This document shows, piece by piece, positions 26,434-35,613 of a stretch of 64,000 nucleotides of DNA. The notes beneath the pieces were generated by a model. The model was given only the letters and a program-made list of their open reading frames with translations. It was not told where the DNA came from and searched no databases. Location of the stretch: assembly GCA_017622925.1 (NCBI GenBank), contig JAGAQC010000074.1, forward strand, positions 1 to 64,000, read 5' to 3'. Source of the DNA: Ruminococcus sp. (GTDB lineage Bacteria; Bacillota; Clostridia; Oscillospirales; Ruminococcaceae). The translations under genes and the position numbers were made by a program. Position 1 is the first letter of the stretch. Every line of letters starts with the position of its first letter.

Positions 26434-26457
26434 AGAGCCGATCTGCGCATCGGCTCT
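26434..26457 (+). promoter_or_regulatory. Hairpin before the fabH ribosome binding site
   Basis: AGAGCCGAT-CTGCGC-ATCGGCTCT, a 9-bp perfect stem, ends four bases before the AAAGGAG of fabH. No T-run follows. It may be a 5' stabilising stem or an attenuator remnant for the fab operon. Confidence 0.45.
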
Positions 26458-26474
26458 GATAAAGGAGTAACGGA

Positions 26475-27461
26475 ATGGGAATCAATATCTTGGCAATGGG
26501 AAGCTATCTTCCCGAACAGACGCTTACAAACGACGATTTCGTAAAATTTGTTGATACAAATGACGAATGGATACGTACACGCACAGGTATCTGCGAAAGG
26601 CACATGGCAGGCTGGGAACCTGCATGGCTTATGGGAAAAAACGCTGCTCTCAAAGCAATTGAAAGGGCAGGTATCGACCCGAAAGACATCGGACTGATAA
26701 TCGTCAGCTCCGTTACTTCGGATTTCCTTACTCCCAGTATGGCAAGCATAATCCAATACGAGCTGGGGGCTGAGAATGCCGCGGCGTTCGACCTCAACGC
26801 AGCCTGCTCGGGATTTGTTTACACTCTCGATACGGCAAGGCGATTCCTTGAAACTGACAGATCAATGAAATATGCCCTTGTGGTATCTGCGGAGGCTCTT
26901 TCACGTTTTACCGATTTTGAGGACAGAGGTACGTGTATACTTTTCGGCGACGGAGCTGCCGCCGCTGTTATTGAAAGCAGCGATAAGCTGTATTCCTCGT
27001 TCCTTGCATCGGACGGAAGCGGCGCAAGAAAGCTTTTCGCAAGGAATTGTCACGTAGCTCCCGAAGTTAAGGTGGAGTCCGATTTTGACGACGGTTTCCC
27101 CGAAAAGCCTATACACAAGCTTTATCAGGACGGACGAGAGGTGTATAAATTCGCTGTAAAGGCGCTCCCTCATGCGTTCAGTTCCGCTGCGGAAAAGGTA
27201 GGTCTGACAAGTTCGGATATGGACTGGTTCATACCTCATCAGGCGAATATCAGGATAATTGAAACTGCCGCAAAGAATCTTCACATAAGCACGGATAAAT
27301 TTATCGTTACCGTTGACCACCACGGCAACACTTCAAGCGCGTCTATCCCGCTTGCCCTCTGCGAGGCTATCGAAAAGGGCGATGTGACACGGGGACAGAA
27401 GCTTGCTCTCATAGGCTTTGGCGCAGGACTTACTTACGGAAGCGTTATAATAGAGTATTAA
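26475..27461 (+). CDS. fabH: 3-oxoacyl-ACP synthase III
   Basis: 328 residues. Catalytic triad Cys111 (NAACSGF), His255 (IPHQANIRI) and Asn285 (HHGNTSSAS). It condenses acetyl-CoA-type primers with malonyl-ACP to start fatty-acid synthesis. It is the first gene of the plus-strand fab/acc cluster. ATG follows AAAGGAGTAACGGA. Product length and motifs are normal. Confidence 0.97.
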   Translation: MGINILAMGSYLPEQTLTNDDFVKFVDTNDEWIRTRTGICERHMAGWEPAWLMGKNAALKAIERAGIDPKDIGLIIVSSVTSDFLTPSMASIIQYELGAENAAAFDLNAACSGFVYTLDTARRFLETDRSMKYALVVSAEALSRFTDFEDRGTCILFGDGAAAAVIESSDKLYSSFLASDGSGARKLFARNCHVAPEVKVESDFDDGFPEKPIHKLYQDGREVYKFAVKALPHAFSSAAEKVGLTSSDMDWFIPHQANIRIIETAAKNLHISTDKFIVTVDHHGNTSSASIPLALCEAIEKGDVTRGQKLALIGFGAGLTYGSVIIEY

Positions 27462-27473
27462 GGAGTTGTATAT

Positions 27474-28400
27474 ATGAAAACAAGAATAACAGAACTGCTC
27501 GGCTGCGAATATCCGATAATTCAGGGCGGTATGGCATGGGTCGCCGAGCATACCCTTGCTGCGGCAGTATCGAACGCAGGCGGAATCGGTCTTATTGCAG
27601 GCGGTTCTGCACCAATTGATTATCTCCGCGATCAGATACGCAAGTGCAAGGAGAAAACCGACAAGCCTTTCGGCGTAAATATCATGCTTATGAGTCCGAA
27701 TGCGGACGACCTTGCGCAGCTTTGCATTGACGAGAAAGTTGCAGTCGTAACAACAGGCGCAGGAAATCCGGCGAAATTCATTCCTGCATGGAAAGAAGCA
27801 GGAATCAAGGTAATTCCCGTTATCCCCTCTGTTGCGCTTGCAAAGAGAATGGAGCGTGCAGGCGCGGACGCGGTTGTTGCCGAGGGTACGGAATCGGGCG
27901 GTCATATAGGCGAAAATACGACTATGTGCCTTGTTCCGCAGGTCGTTGACGCTTTGGAAATACCCGTTATCGCGGCAGGCGGAATTGCGGACGGCAGAGG
28001 TATTGCGGCTTCGTTCATGCTCGGAGCGGAGGGCGTACAGCTCGGTACACGTTTCCTTGCTTCGGAGGAATGTCAGATACACGCTACTTTCAAGGAGCTT
28101 GTCGTTAAGGCTAAGGACACCGACAGCGTTGTAACGGGACGTTACACGGGTCACCCGTGCAGAAACATCAAGACAAAGTTCTCCAAAAAGCTTGCAAACG
28201 GCGAAAAGGACGGCTCGCTTACTCCCGAGGAGTTTGAGGAGCTTACTCTCGGTTCGCTGAGAAAGGCAGTACAGGACGGCAATCTTGACGAGGGTTCGTT
28301 CCTTTGCGGAGCTATCGCAGGCATGATAAACGATGTAAAGCCGTGTTCCGCTATCGTTAAGGAACTTATGGAGCAGGCTGAAAAGCTGCTTAAAATATGA
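27474..28400 (+). CDS. fabK: Enoyl-ACP reductase II (FMN-dependent)
   Basis: 308 residues, a TIM-barrel flavoprotein of the nitronate-monooxygenase-like family. PIIQGGMAWVAEHTLAAAVSNAG, the EGTESGGHIG motif and GTRFLASEEC are typical of FabK. Within a fab cluster that lacks fabI this is the last reductive step of elongation. It starts 12 bases after fabH. Confidence 0.95.
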   Translation: MKTRITELLGCEYPIIQGGMAWVAEHTLAAAVSNAGGIGLIAGGSAPIDYLRDQIRKCKEKTDKPFGVNIMLMSPNADDLAQLCIDEKVAVVTTGAGNPAKFIPAWKEAGIKVIPVIPSVALAKRMERAGADAVVAEGTESGGHIGENTTMCLVPQVVDALEIPVIAAGGIADGRGIAASFMLGAEGVQLGTRFLASEECQIHATFKELVVKAKDTDSVVTGRYTGHPCRNIKTKFSKKLANGEKDGSLTPEEFEELTLGSLRKAVQDGNLDEGSFLCGAIAGMINDVKPCSAIVKELMEQAEKLLKI

Positions 28401-28511
28401 ACGGACTGAGCTTTAAATTCTGCCCCATAATTTTGCAGGATATTGCGAGGACTGCAACAGAATTTTTGCAGAATTTGAAGTTACAGATATATAAATTGGA
28501 GGAGGATAAAT

Positions 28512-29252
28512 ATGGCTACAGCAATCATAACGGGCGCGTCGCAGGGAATCGGCGCATGTATAGCGAAAAGACTTGCTAAGGACGGCTTTGACGTTGTTAT
28601 AAATCATTATCCCAGCGACGGCGACAGGGAAAAGGCTCTTGCCGTTGCGGAGGAGTGCAGAGCGTTCGGCGTAAAGGCTGAATGCTATGCGGCGGACGTT
28701 TCAAAATTCGACCAGTGCGAAGCGATGGTAAAGCAGGTCAAGGCGGACTTCGGCAGCATTGACGCTCTCGTAAACAACGCAGGAATAACGAAAGACGGTC
28801 TGCTTGCGCGTATGAAAGAGGCGGATTACGATGCAGTTATCGCTGTAAATCAAAAGAGCGTTTATAATATGTTGAAGCACGTCTGCTCGGTCATGATGAA
28901 GCAGAGACACGGCAGAATAGTAAACGTTTCGTCCGTTGCAGGACTTTACGGAAATCCGGGTCAGGTGAACTATTCCGCATCAAAGGCGGCGATAATAGGC
29001 ATGACCAAGACAGTCGCAAAAGAGTTCGGTTCGCGAAATATCACATGTAACGCCGTAGCTCCGGGATTTATCCACACTCCCATGACGGACGTTCTCTCAG
29101 ACGAGCTAAAGGCTAAAATGCTCGGAGCGGTAGCTCTCGGCAGATACGGCGAACCCGAGGAGATCGCTTCGGTAGTATCGTTCCTCGTTTCCGAAGATTC
29201 GTCTTACGTTACGGGACAGGTCATCGAAATTTCGGGCGGCTTGTCAATGTAA
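28512..29252 (+). CDS. fabG: 3-oxoacyl-ACP reductase
   Basis: 246 residues, SDR fold. Cofactor motif TGASQGIGACIA, NNAG, catalytic Ser (NVSSVAG), Tyr and Lys (YSASKAA). It reduces 3-oxoacyl-ACP with NADPH. GGAGGAGG precedes the ATG. The 110 bases after fabK contain no gene. A family R1 MITE begins at the stop codon. Confidence 0.97.
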   Translation: MATAIITGASQGIGACIAKRLAKDGFDVVINHYPSDGDREKALAVAEECRAFGVKAECYAADVSKFDQCEAMVKQVKADFGSIDALVNNAGITKDGLLARMKEADYDAVIAVNQKSVYNMLKHVCSVMMKQRHGRIVNVSSVAGLYGNPGQVNYSASKAAIIGMTKTVAKEFGSRNITCNAVAPGFIHTPMTDVLSDELKAKMLGAVALGRYGEPEEIASVVSFLVSEDSSYVTGQVIEISGGLSM

Positions 29253-29260
29253 CTTAAGCG

Positions 29261-29440
29261 AACTAACATTGGGATTCCAAAGGGACGGTGTCCCTTTGGC
29301 GGAGTCCAGAGGCAGAGCCTCTGGTGGGGTGTGGGGCAACGCCCCACAAAAGCGTTAAGCGCTCCGCAAAGGGTGAATTTCCAAACAGTCAGTATGACTG
29401 TTTGGAAAGAGGGAACGCCCTGCAAGAGAGGGCGTTCCCT
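29261..29440. mobile_element. MITE-like element, family R1 copy 2
   Basis: About 180 bp with the hairpin blocks AAGGGAC/GTCCCTT, CCAGAGGC/GCCTCTGG, CCAAACAGTC/GACTGTTTGG and GGGAACGCCC/GGGCGTTCCC. Terminal-repeat-like CTTAAGCG directly follows the fabG stop. It lies between co-directional fabG and fabF, so the fab transcript must read through it or restart after it. Confidence 0.75.
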
Positions 29441-29533
29441 ACAAAAGAGAAAGAAAGCCACCGCATTACGGTTCACTGAAAGAGTTCACTGAAAGAATAG
29501 CATTGAAAAACAGGAAGGGAAAATGTATAGAAT

Positions 29534-30790
29534 ATGAGTAGACGAGTTGTAATTACGGGCATGGGAGCAGTTACTCCCCTCGGTACGGGAGTCGAGAAAT
29601 TCTGGGACGGCATTAAGGCTAATAAGCTCGGCTTTTCCTATATTGACGCTTTCGATACGGAAGCAACGGGCGTAAAGATCGCAGGCATTGTCCGTGACTT
29701 TGACGAAACCGAATACTACGGCGTAAAGGGCTGTTTTGATAAAAAGGACGCAAAGCGTATGGACAGATTCACGAAATACGCCGTTGTCGCCGCTCATGAG
29801 GCTATGGAGGACGCAGGAACGGACTTTTCCGATATTGACGCATACAGAGCAGGCGTGCTTGTCGGCTCGGGTATCGGCGGAATCGACCTCACGCTTTCGG
29901 AGTATTCAAAATACCTTGAAAAGGGTCCGGGACGTGTTTCGGCGTTTTATGTGCCTATGATGATAAGCAATATGGCTGCGGGTACTATCGCCATGAAAAC
30001 AGGCTTTAGGGGCGTTAATTTTGATATTTCCTCCGCATGCGCTACAGGCACTCACGCTATAGGCGAGGCGTTCCGCAAAATAAAGGACGGATACCTTGAC
30101 GTATGTCTTGCAGGCGGTACGGAAAGCACGAACGTTGAATTTACGTTCGCAGGCTTTGCCAATATGAAGGCTCTTACAAAGAGCGACGACATTGAAAGAG
30201 CGTCTATCCCGTTCGATAAGGAGCGTCACGGATTCGTTCTCGGCGAGGGCAGCGGCGTTCTCGTTCTTGAAGAATACGAGCATGCCAAAGCGAGAGGAGC
30301 TAAGATATACGCCGAGATAGCAGGCTACGGCGCAACGGACGACGGCTATCACATGACGTCCCCGATGCCTACGGGCGAAGCGGCAGGAATGGGCATGACT
30401 CTTGCAATGCAGGAGGCAGGATTGAAGCCCTCCGATATAGATTACATCAACGCTCACGGCACGTCCACGGGTCTTAACGATAAGTACGAAACGGCGGCTA
30501 TAAAGCTTGCTTTCGGCGATGAGGCTTACAACGTTAAAATAAGCTCCACCAAGTCCATGACAGGTCATCTTCTGGGAGCGGCAGGAGCTGTAGAGGCTAT
30601 CGTATGCGCAAAGACCATTCAGGAGGGACTTATCCATGCAACGGTCGGTTACAAAGTACCCGACGAGGAGTGCGACCTCGATTACTGCGTAAACGGCAAT
30701 ATCGAGCAGGAGGTCTGCGCCGCTCTGTCAAATTCTCTGGGCTTCGGCGGACACAACGGCACTCTTTGCTTTAAGAAAGTCAATGATTAA
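29534..30790 (+). CDS. fabF: 3-oxoacyl-ACP synthase II
   Basis: 418 residues. Catalytic Cys in SSACATGTHAIGEA, His in NAHGTSTGLND and in SMTGHLLGAAG. It elongates acyl-ACP by decarboxylative condensation. The ribosome binding site (AGGAAGGG) is about 15 bases upstream and so weak, but the start MSRRVVITGMG fits the family. It follows a MITE. Confidence 0.97.
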   Translation: MSRRVVITGMGAVTPLGTGVEKFWDGIKANKLGFSYIDAFDTEATGVKIAGIVRDFDETEYYGVKGCFDKKDAKRMDRFTKYAVVAAHEAMEDAGTDFSDIDAYRAGVLVGSGIGGIDLTLSEYSKYLEKGPGRVSAFYVPMMISNMAAGTIAMKTGFRGVNFDISSACATGTHAIGEAFRKIKDGYLDVCLAGGTESTNVEFTFAGFANMKALTKSDDIERASIPFDKERHGFVLGEGSGVLVLEEYEHAKARGAKIYAEIAGYGATDDGYHMTSPMPTGEAAGMGMTLAMQEAGLKPSDIDYINAHGTSTGLNDKYETAAIKLAFGDEAYNVKISSTKSMTGHLLGAAGAVEAIVCAKTIQEGLIHATVGYKVPDEECDLDYCVNGNIEQEVCAALSNSLGFGGHNGTLCFKKVND

Positions 30791-30801
30791 GGAGATGTAA
30801 A

Positions 30802-31287
30802 ATGGATAATATACTTTTTGATTCTATCAACGTCAAGATAATTGAAAAAATAGAAAAGCTTGCGGAGATAGTTTCCGACAACGAGCTGTCGGAGCTTACC
30901 ATAAACATAGAAAATTGCAGCATCACGTTAAAAGGCAAAAAGCCCAAGCCTGCGCCGTCTGTAATGCCTGTTCCTATGGGTATGCCTGCGGTCGTTTCCG
31001 CGCCTGTTCAGCAGACCGTTTCCGAGACCGAAAAGGCAGAACCCGTTCCCGTGGGAAATATTGTGAAATCGCCTATCGTAGGTACTTTCTATCAAGCTCC
31101 ATCGCCCGATAAGCCGCCTTTTGTAAAGGTCGGCGACACGGTGAAAAAGGGCGACGTTATCATGATAATAGAGTCCATGAAGCTTATGAACGAGGTGCAG
31201 TCCGAGTTTGACGGCGTGGTTGACCGTATTCTTGTTACGGACGGTCAGGCAGTCGAGTTCGACCAGCCTATCATGATAATAAAGTGA
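30802..31287 (+). CDS. accB: Biotin carboxyl carrier protein of acetyl-CoA carboxylase
   Basis: 161 residues. An N-terminal helical region (1-50), a Pro/Ala/Val-rich linker (52-85) and a biotinyl domain with Lys127 in ESMKLMNEV. It carries carboxybiotin between AccC and AccAD. It starts 12 bases after fabF with GGAGATGTAAA upstream. Confidence 0.97.
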   Translation: MDNILFDSINVKIIEKIEKLAEIVSDNELSELTINIENCSITLKGKKPKPAPSVMPVPMGMPAVVSAPVQQTVSETEKAEPVPVGNIVKSPIVGTFYQAPSPDKPPFVKVGDTVKKGDVIMIIESMKLMNEVQSEFDGVVDRILVTDGQAVEFDQPIMIIK

Positions 31288-31311
31288 TTTGTGTCAATTT
31301 CGGAGGTTTGT

Positions 31312-31758
31312 ATGTCGGAAATTATAATGAATAAAGAACAGATAATGGAAATAATACCCCATAGAGACCCGTTTCTTCTCATTGACGAGATAATTGAAAT
31401 GGAAGTGGGCGTAAGGGTCAAGGCGAGAAAATATATCAAGGAGGACGACTTCTGGTTCAAGGGACATTTTCCGAATTATCCCGTGACGCCCGGAGTTCTC
31501 ATGGTAGAGATGCTTGCTCAGGCAGGCGCGGTATGTATGCTGTCGAAGCCCGAATTTAAGGGCAAGATAGGTCTTTTCGGAGGTATCGACAAGGCTAAGT
31601 TCCGCAGACAGGTAGTTCCGGGGGACGTTCTCGATCTTGAAGTCGAGATCATACGTCAGCGCGGTCCTGTGGGAACTGGAAAGGCTCTTGCGTCGGTGGA
31701 CGGCGAAAAGGCAGTCTCCTGTGAAATAACATTTGTTGTTGCGGACAGCGAGAAGTAA
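31312..31758 (+). CDS. fabZ: 3-hydroxyacyl-ACP dehydratase
   Basis: 148 residues, hot-dog fold. Catalytic His in IIPHRDPFLLIDEI and Glu in PGVLMVEMLAQAG, with FKGHFPNYPVTPG between them. Start at ATG 31312 preceded by CGGAGGTTTGT; a GTG seven codons upstream is less likely. It removes water from 3-hydroxyacyl-ACP. Confidence 0.96.
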   Translation: MSEIIMNKEQIMEIIPHRDPFLLIDEIIEMEVGVRVKARKYIKEDDFWFKGHFPNYPVTPGVLMVEMLAQAGAVCMLSKPEFKGKIGLFGGIDKAKFRRQVVPGDVLDLEVEIIRQRGPVGTGKALASVDGEKAVSCEITFVVADSEK

Positions 31759-31796
31759 CTGTAAATTTACAGCATATCTAAAGGGAGTTCAATTAA

Positions 31797-33146
31797 ATGT
31801 TTAAAAAAATATTGATTGCCAACAGAGGAGAAATTGCGGTGCGCATTATCCGTGCATGCCGTGAATTAGGCGTTCGCTGTGCGGCGGTATATTCCACCGC
31901 AGACAGGACTTCCCTCCATGCTCAGATAGCCGATGAAGCGGTATGTATAGGACCTCCCGCAACAAAAGACAGCTACCTCAATATGAACGCCGTTATACAG
32001 GCGGCGGTGAACGTGGGGGCGGAGGCGATACACCCCGGCTTCGGATTTTTGTCCGAGAACGCGGAATTTGCCCGTCTTTGTGAAAAAAACGGAATAGTAT
32101 TCATCGGACCTTCGTATAAATCTATTGAGATGCTGGGCGACAAAGCGGCTGCCAAGGAGACTATGGCGGCTGCCGGAGTTCCCGTTATACCGGGTTCAAA
32201 GGGAGCTGTCAGGAGCATCGCAGAGGCAAAGGAAATTGCGGAGAGATGCGGTTATCCCGTTCTTGTAAAGGCGTCAGCAGGCGGCGGCGGACGAGGTATA
32301 CGCCGTGTCGATTCCCCCGAGGAGCTGGAGTCTCAGATAATCGCCGCTCAGCAGGAAGCGTTAAGCTTTTTCGGCGACGATACGGTGTATATCGAGAAAT
32401 TTCTCGTAAATCCGCACCATGTTGAGATACAGATAATGGCTGACAAAATGGGCAGCGTTATATATCTCGGCGAACGTGACTGCTCGATGCAGCGACGTAA
32501 TCAGAAGATACTTGAAGAATGCCCCAGTCCTATCGTAAGTCCCGAGCTTCGTAAAAAAATGGGCATGGCGGCTGTTACGGCAGCCAAGGAGTGCGGCTAT
32601 TACAACGCAGGCACTATCGAGTTCCTTGTGGACGAAAACCGCGACTTCTATTTTATGGAGATGAATACGAGAATACAGGTAGAACACCCCATAACCGAGG
32701 AAGTGACGGGATTTGACCTTGTAAAGGCGCAGATAGAGGTCGCCGCAGATATGCCGCTGCGTATTACGCAGGAGGACGTAAGGCTTACGGGTCACGCTAT
32801 CGAGTGCCGTATAAATGCGGAAAATCCGAAGCTTAATTTCCGTCCCTCGCCGGGTACTATAAACGCCCTGTACGTTCCGGGAGGTCCGGGAATACGCATT
32901 GACGGCGCAGTTTATCAGGGCTACACCATTACGCCGTACTATGATTCCATGATAAGCAAGCTTATCGTTCACGGCTCGGACAGGGACGAGGCTATCCGCA
33001 AGATGAGGTGGGCGTTGTCCGAATTTATCGTGGACGGCGTTGATACGAATATCGACTTCCAGCTTGAGATCATCAAGCAGCCGGAATTTATCGGCGGCGA
33101 TTACGATAACGGCTTCCTTACACGCTATATGGAAGCCAAGAAGTAA
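31797..33146 (+). CDS. accC: Biotin carboxylase subunit of acetyl-CoA carboxylase
   Basis: 449 residues, ATP-grasp. MFKKILIANRGEIAVRIIRA opens the fold, ASAGGGGRGIRRV is the Gly-rich ATP loop, and EMNTRIQVEHPITE holds the catalytic Glu/Arg. It carboxylates biotin on AccB using bicarbonate and ATP. AAGGGAG lies upstream of the ATG. Normal length. Confidence 0.97.
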   Translation: MFKKILIANRGEIAVRIIRACRELGVRCAAVYSTADRTSLHAQIADEAVCIGPPATKDSYLNMNAVIQAAVNVGAEAIHPGFGFLSENAEFARLCEKNGIVFIGPSYKSIEMLGDKAAAKETMAAAGVPVIPGSKGAVRSIAEAKEIAERCGYPVLVKASAGGGGRGIRRVDSPEELESQIIAAQQEALSFFGDDTVYIEKFLVNPHHVEIQIMADKMGSVIYLGERDCSMQRRNQKILEECPSPIVSPELRKKMGMAAVTAAKECGYYNAGTIEFLVDENRDFYFMEMNTRIQVEHPITEEVTGFDLVKAQIEVAADMPLRITQEDVRLTGHAIECRINAENPKLNFRPSPGTINALYVPGGPGIRIDGAVYQGYTITPYYDSMISKLIVHGSDRDEAIRKMRWALSEFIVDGVDTNIDFQLEIIKQPEFIGGDYDNGFLTRYMEAKK

Positions 33147-33159
33147 GGCGGTGATATAG

Positions 33160-34005
33160 ATGTTTAGTGACTTTTTTAACGTTGTGAAAACACGTTTCAA
33201 CGGGACTTCCGATGAAGATTCCGTGCCGATGTTCAAATGTCCGAGGTGTCAGAGTACCTATGCGATGAGCCGATATGAGGAGCTGCACAGGGTATGCCCT
33301 GCGTGCGGCTATCATGGCAGACTTTCCGCGCCTGAACGTATCGCGCTTACCTTTGATAAGGGCAGTTTCGAGGAGTTTGACGGCAATATGATAAGCTGCG
33401 ACCCGATAAGCTTTCCCGACTATCAGCAGAAGCAGGAGGAGCTTCGCAGTTCCACGGGGCTGAAAGACGCTATTATCACGGGAACAGCGTTGCTAAAGGG
33501 GATAAAAACCGTCGTGGGCGTTATGGACTCACGGTATATGATGGCGTCTATGGGCAGCGTAGTGGGTGAGAAGATAACACGAGCCTTTGAATATGCTGCG
33601 GAAAACGACCTGCCCGTTATCATGTTTACGGCTTCGGGCGGCGCAAGAATGCAGGAGGGAATAGTTTCGCTCATGCAAATGGCAAAGACCTCGGGCGCAG
33701 TAAAGCTTCACAGCGACAAGGGCGGACTTTATGTAACTGTTCTCACAGACCCGACTACAGGCGGCGTTACGGCAAGCTTCGCCTCTTTGGGGGACATTAT
33801 TATCGCCGAGCCGAAAATACTTATCGGCTTTGCAGGCAGACGAGTTATCGAAAGCACCATGAAGCAGCGTCTGCCAGAGGATTTTCAGCTTGCTGAATTT
33901 ATGCAGGATAAGGGCTTCGTGGATATGATAGTCGAAAGAAAGAAAATGCGTTCTGTACTTGCCAATATTCTGGCATTGCACGGCTGCGGAGAAAAGGAGG
34001 TCTGA
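33160..34005 (+). CDS. accD: Acetyl-CoA carboxylase carboxyltransferase beta subunit
   Basis: 281 residues. The N-terminal four-cysteine zinc ribbon (FKCPRC and CPACGYHGR) is typical of AccD. The crotonase-like domain contains FTASGGARMQEG, the oxyanion-hole glycines. It pairs with AccA to transfer carboxyl to acetyl-CoA. It starts 13 bases after accC and overlaps nothing. Confidence 0.97.
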   Translation: MFSDFFNVVKTRFNGTSDEDSVPMFKCPRCQSTYAMSRYEELHRVCPACGYHGRLSAPERIALTFDKGSFEEFDGNMISCDPISFPDYQQKQEELRSSTGLKDAIITGTALLKGIKTVVGVMDSRYMMASMGSVVGEKITRAFEYAAENDLPVIMFTASGGARMQEGIVSLMQMAKTSGAVKLHSDKGGLYVTVLTDPTTGGVTASFASLGDIIIAEPKILIGFAGRRVIESTMKQRLPEDFQLAEFMQDKGFVDMIVERKKMRSVLANILALHGCGEKEV

Positions 34006-34008
34006 GCT

Positions 34009-34815
34009 TTGGAGAACAATAAAACGGCATGGGAGCGGCTTGCGCTCGTCCATACAAAGGGCAGACCTACCATAAGGGACTATATACCGCTTATTTTTAC
34101 GGACTTTTACGAAATGCACGGCGACCGTCTTTTCGGAGATGACCATGCGGTCATAGGCGGAATTGCGCGGCTTGACGGCAGACCCGTGACTATCATAGCT
34201 CAGGTAAAGGGCAGAGACCTCAACGAAAACAAGGACTGCAACTTTGCCATGCCGCTTCCCGAGGGCTACAGAAAGGCTCTGCGGCTTGCGAAACAGGCTG
34301 AGAAGTTCCACCGTCCCGTGATATGCTTTATAGATACCCCCGGAGCTTATGCAGGTATGGCGGCTGAGGAAAGGGGACAGGGCGAGGCTATCGCAAAGAA
34401 TATAGCCGAGTTTATGACGCTGCGCACGCCCATTATATCCATAGTGCTGGGAGAGGGCGGCAGCGGCGGAGCTTTGGCGTTAGGCGTATGCGACGAGCTT
34501 GCCATGCTGGAGAACGCTCAGTACTCCGTAGTATCGCCGAGAGGGTTCGCAAGCATATTATGGAAGGACGCGTCACGGGAGGAGGAAGCCTGCAATATAA
34601 TGCAGGTAACAGCGGACGATATGGTGCGTCTTGGAGTGGCTGAAACCGTCATTGAAGAACCCCTCGGAGGGGCGCATAACGATTTAGACAAAATTTCCGA
34701 AAATATTAAAGAATATTTGTCACTCAAAATTGCAGAAAAATGCGAAAAAGATATTGACGAATTGCTAAAAGCAAGGTATACTAAGTTTAGAAAGATCGGC
34801 GAGTTCATAGAATGA
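34009..34815 (+). CDS. accA: Acetyl-CoA carboxylase carboxyltransferase alpha subunit
   Basis: 268 residues, shorter than the 315-residue E. coli protein because the N-terminal helical part is reduced. DTPGAYAGMAAEERGQGEAIA and GEGGSGGALALG are the active-site motifs. The start is TTG at 34009, three bases after the accD stop, with GGAGGTCTGAGCT upstream. Downstream is a family B MITE, then acpP. Confidence 0.95.
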   Translation: MENNKTAWERLALVHTKGRPTIRDYIPLIFTDFYEMHGDRLFGDDHAVIGGIARLDGRPVTIIAQVKGRDLNENKDCNFAMPLPEGYRKALRLAKQAEKFHRPVICFIDTPGAYAGMAAEERGQGEAIAKNIAEFMTLRTPIISIVLGEGGSGGALALGVCDELAMLENAQYSVVSPRGFASILWKDASREEEACNIMQVTADDMVRLGVAETVIEEPLGGAHNDLDKISENIKEYLSLKIAEKCEKDIDELLKARYTKFRKIGEFIE

Positions 34816-34830
34816 ACCGATTTTAGAAAA

Positions 34831-35007
34831 AAGGTAATACCGCACAGAGATTGTGCGGCAGATGCGCAGTCAGATTTTTCGTCAGCTTGCATAAAAACGA
34901 CACAGGCATACTTTGTGTATGGCAAGGAGTTTTTGCGTAAGATGACGGAAAATATGCAAGCAGATGACGTACAAAGACGTAAGGCGGTCTTTGTGCGGTG
35001 TTGCCTT
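34831..35007. mobile_element. MITE-like element, family B copy 2 (177 bp)
   Basis: Ends AAGGTAATACCGCACAGAG and, inverted, GCGGTGTTGCCTT. It shares most of its length with copy 1 at 23474 (GCAGATGCG, CAGATTTTT, TGACGGAAAATATGCAAGCA) but lacks the central insert. It separates accA from acpP within the fab cluster. Confidence 0.78.
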
Positions 35008-35039
35008 GATAAGAATAATTGAAAATGGAGGAAAAAATT

Positions 35040-35276
35040 ATGGTATTTGACAAGGTTAAGGAGCTTATCGTAGAGCAGCTCGGAGTTGAGGAAGAAAAGG
35101 TAATGGCAGAAGCAAGCATTCAGGACGATCTCGGCGCAGATTCTCTTGACATTGTTGACCTCATTCAGACTATCGAGGACGAGTACGACCTTTCTATTCC
35201 CGATGAAGCTGTAGAGGGCATCAAGACCGTAGGCGACATCGTAAGCTACATTGAGAACAACACAGAGACAGAATGA
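35040..35276 (+). CDS. acpP: Acyl carrier protein
   Basis: 78 residues, acidic four-helix protein. The phosphopantetheine attachment Ser35 lies in [15 protein letters not shown] 35040 follows TGGAGGAAAAAATT; the longer frame is not supported. Last gene of the fab/acc cluster, followed by a GC-rich hairpin terminator. Confidence 0.97.
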   Translation: MVFDKVKELIVEQLGVEEEKVMAEASIQDDLGADSLDIVDLIQTIEDEYDLSIPDEAVEGIKTVGDIVSYIENNTETE

Positions 35277-35291
35277 TCTCAGTATCAAAAA

Positions 35292-35319
35292 GACCCCCGA
35301 TGAAAGTCGGGGGTCATAT
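35292..35319 (+). terminator. Terminator of the fab/acc cluster
   Basis: GACCCCCGA-TGAAAG-TCGGGGGTC, a perfect 9-bp stem 16 bases after acpP, followed by ATATTTT. A T-rich tail is present but short. Confidence 0.8.
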
Positions 35320-35343
35320 TTTAAGCGGTTTCCTGTTATTAAA

Positions 35344-35526
35344 GCGTTCTAATATCGGGATTCCAAAGGGACGGTGTCCCTTTGGCGGAGTCCAGAGGCA
35401 GCGCCTCTGGTGGGGTGCGGGGCAAAGCCCTGCATAGCGTTTAAGCGTTCCGCAAAGGGTGAATTTCAAAACAGTCCTGCGGACTGTTTTGAAAGAGGGA
35501 ACGCCCTGCAAGAGAGGGCGTTCCCT
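35344..35526. mobile_element. MITE-like element, family R1 copy 3
   Basis: About 183 bp with the same set of nested hairpins as copy 2. The outer right sequence CCTTAAGTTGTAAATAGTG (35543-35561) matches the R2 terminal repeat, so the full element probably extends to about 35561. It lies between the convergent acpP and oxidoreductase operons. Confidence 0.75.
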
Positions 35527-35582
35527 TAATAGGAATATAATTCCTTAAGTTGTAAATAGTGATTTTTTTACAGAAAAAAAGA

Positions 35583-35605
35583 CGGCTGAAAGTTTATTTC
35601 AGCCG
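35583..35605 (-). terminator. Terminator of the 2-oxoacid oxidoreductase operon
   Basis: CGGCTGAAA-GTTTA-TTTCAGCCG, extended by a GAC/GCC-GTC edge. On the minus strand it is followed by TCTTTTTTT. It lies nine bases after the gamma-subunit stop. Confidence 0.85.
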
Positions 35606-35613
35606 CCGTATTT

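Noticed and set aside
26040..26475. FabT or FapR operator upstream of fabH
   Set aside because: No convincing match was found, and no such regulator gene is in the cluster.
29288..29479. 63-codon frame inside the R1 element
   Set aside because: It follows the repeat consensus, and the frame is not conserved between the R1 copies (41508 has a different ending).
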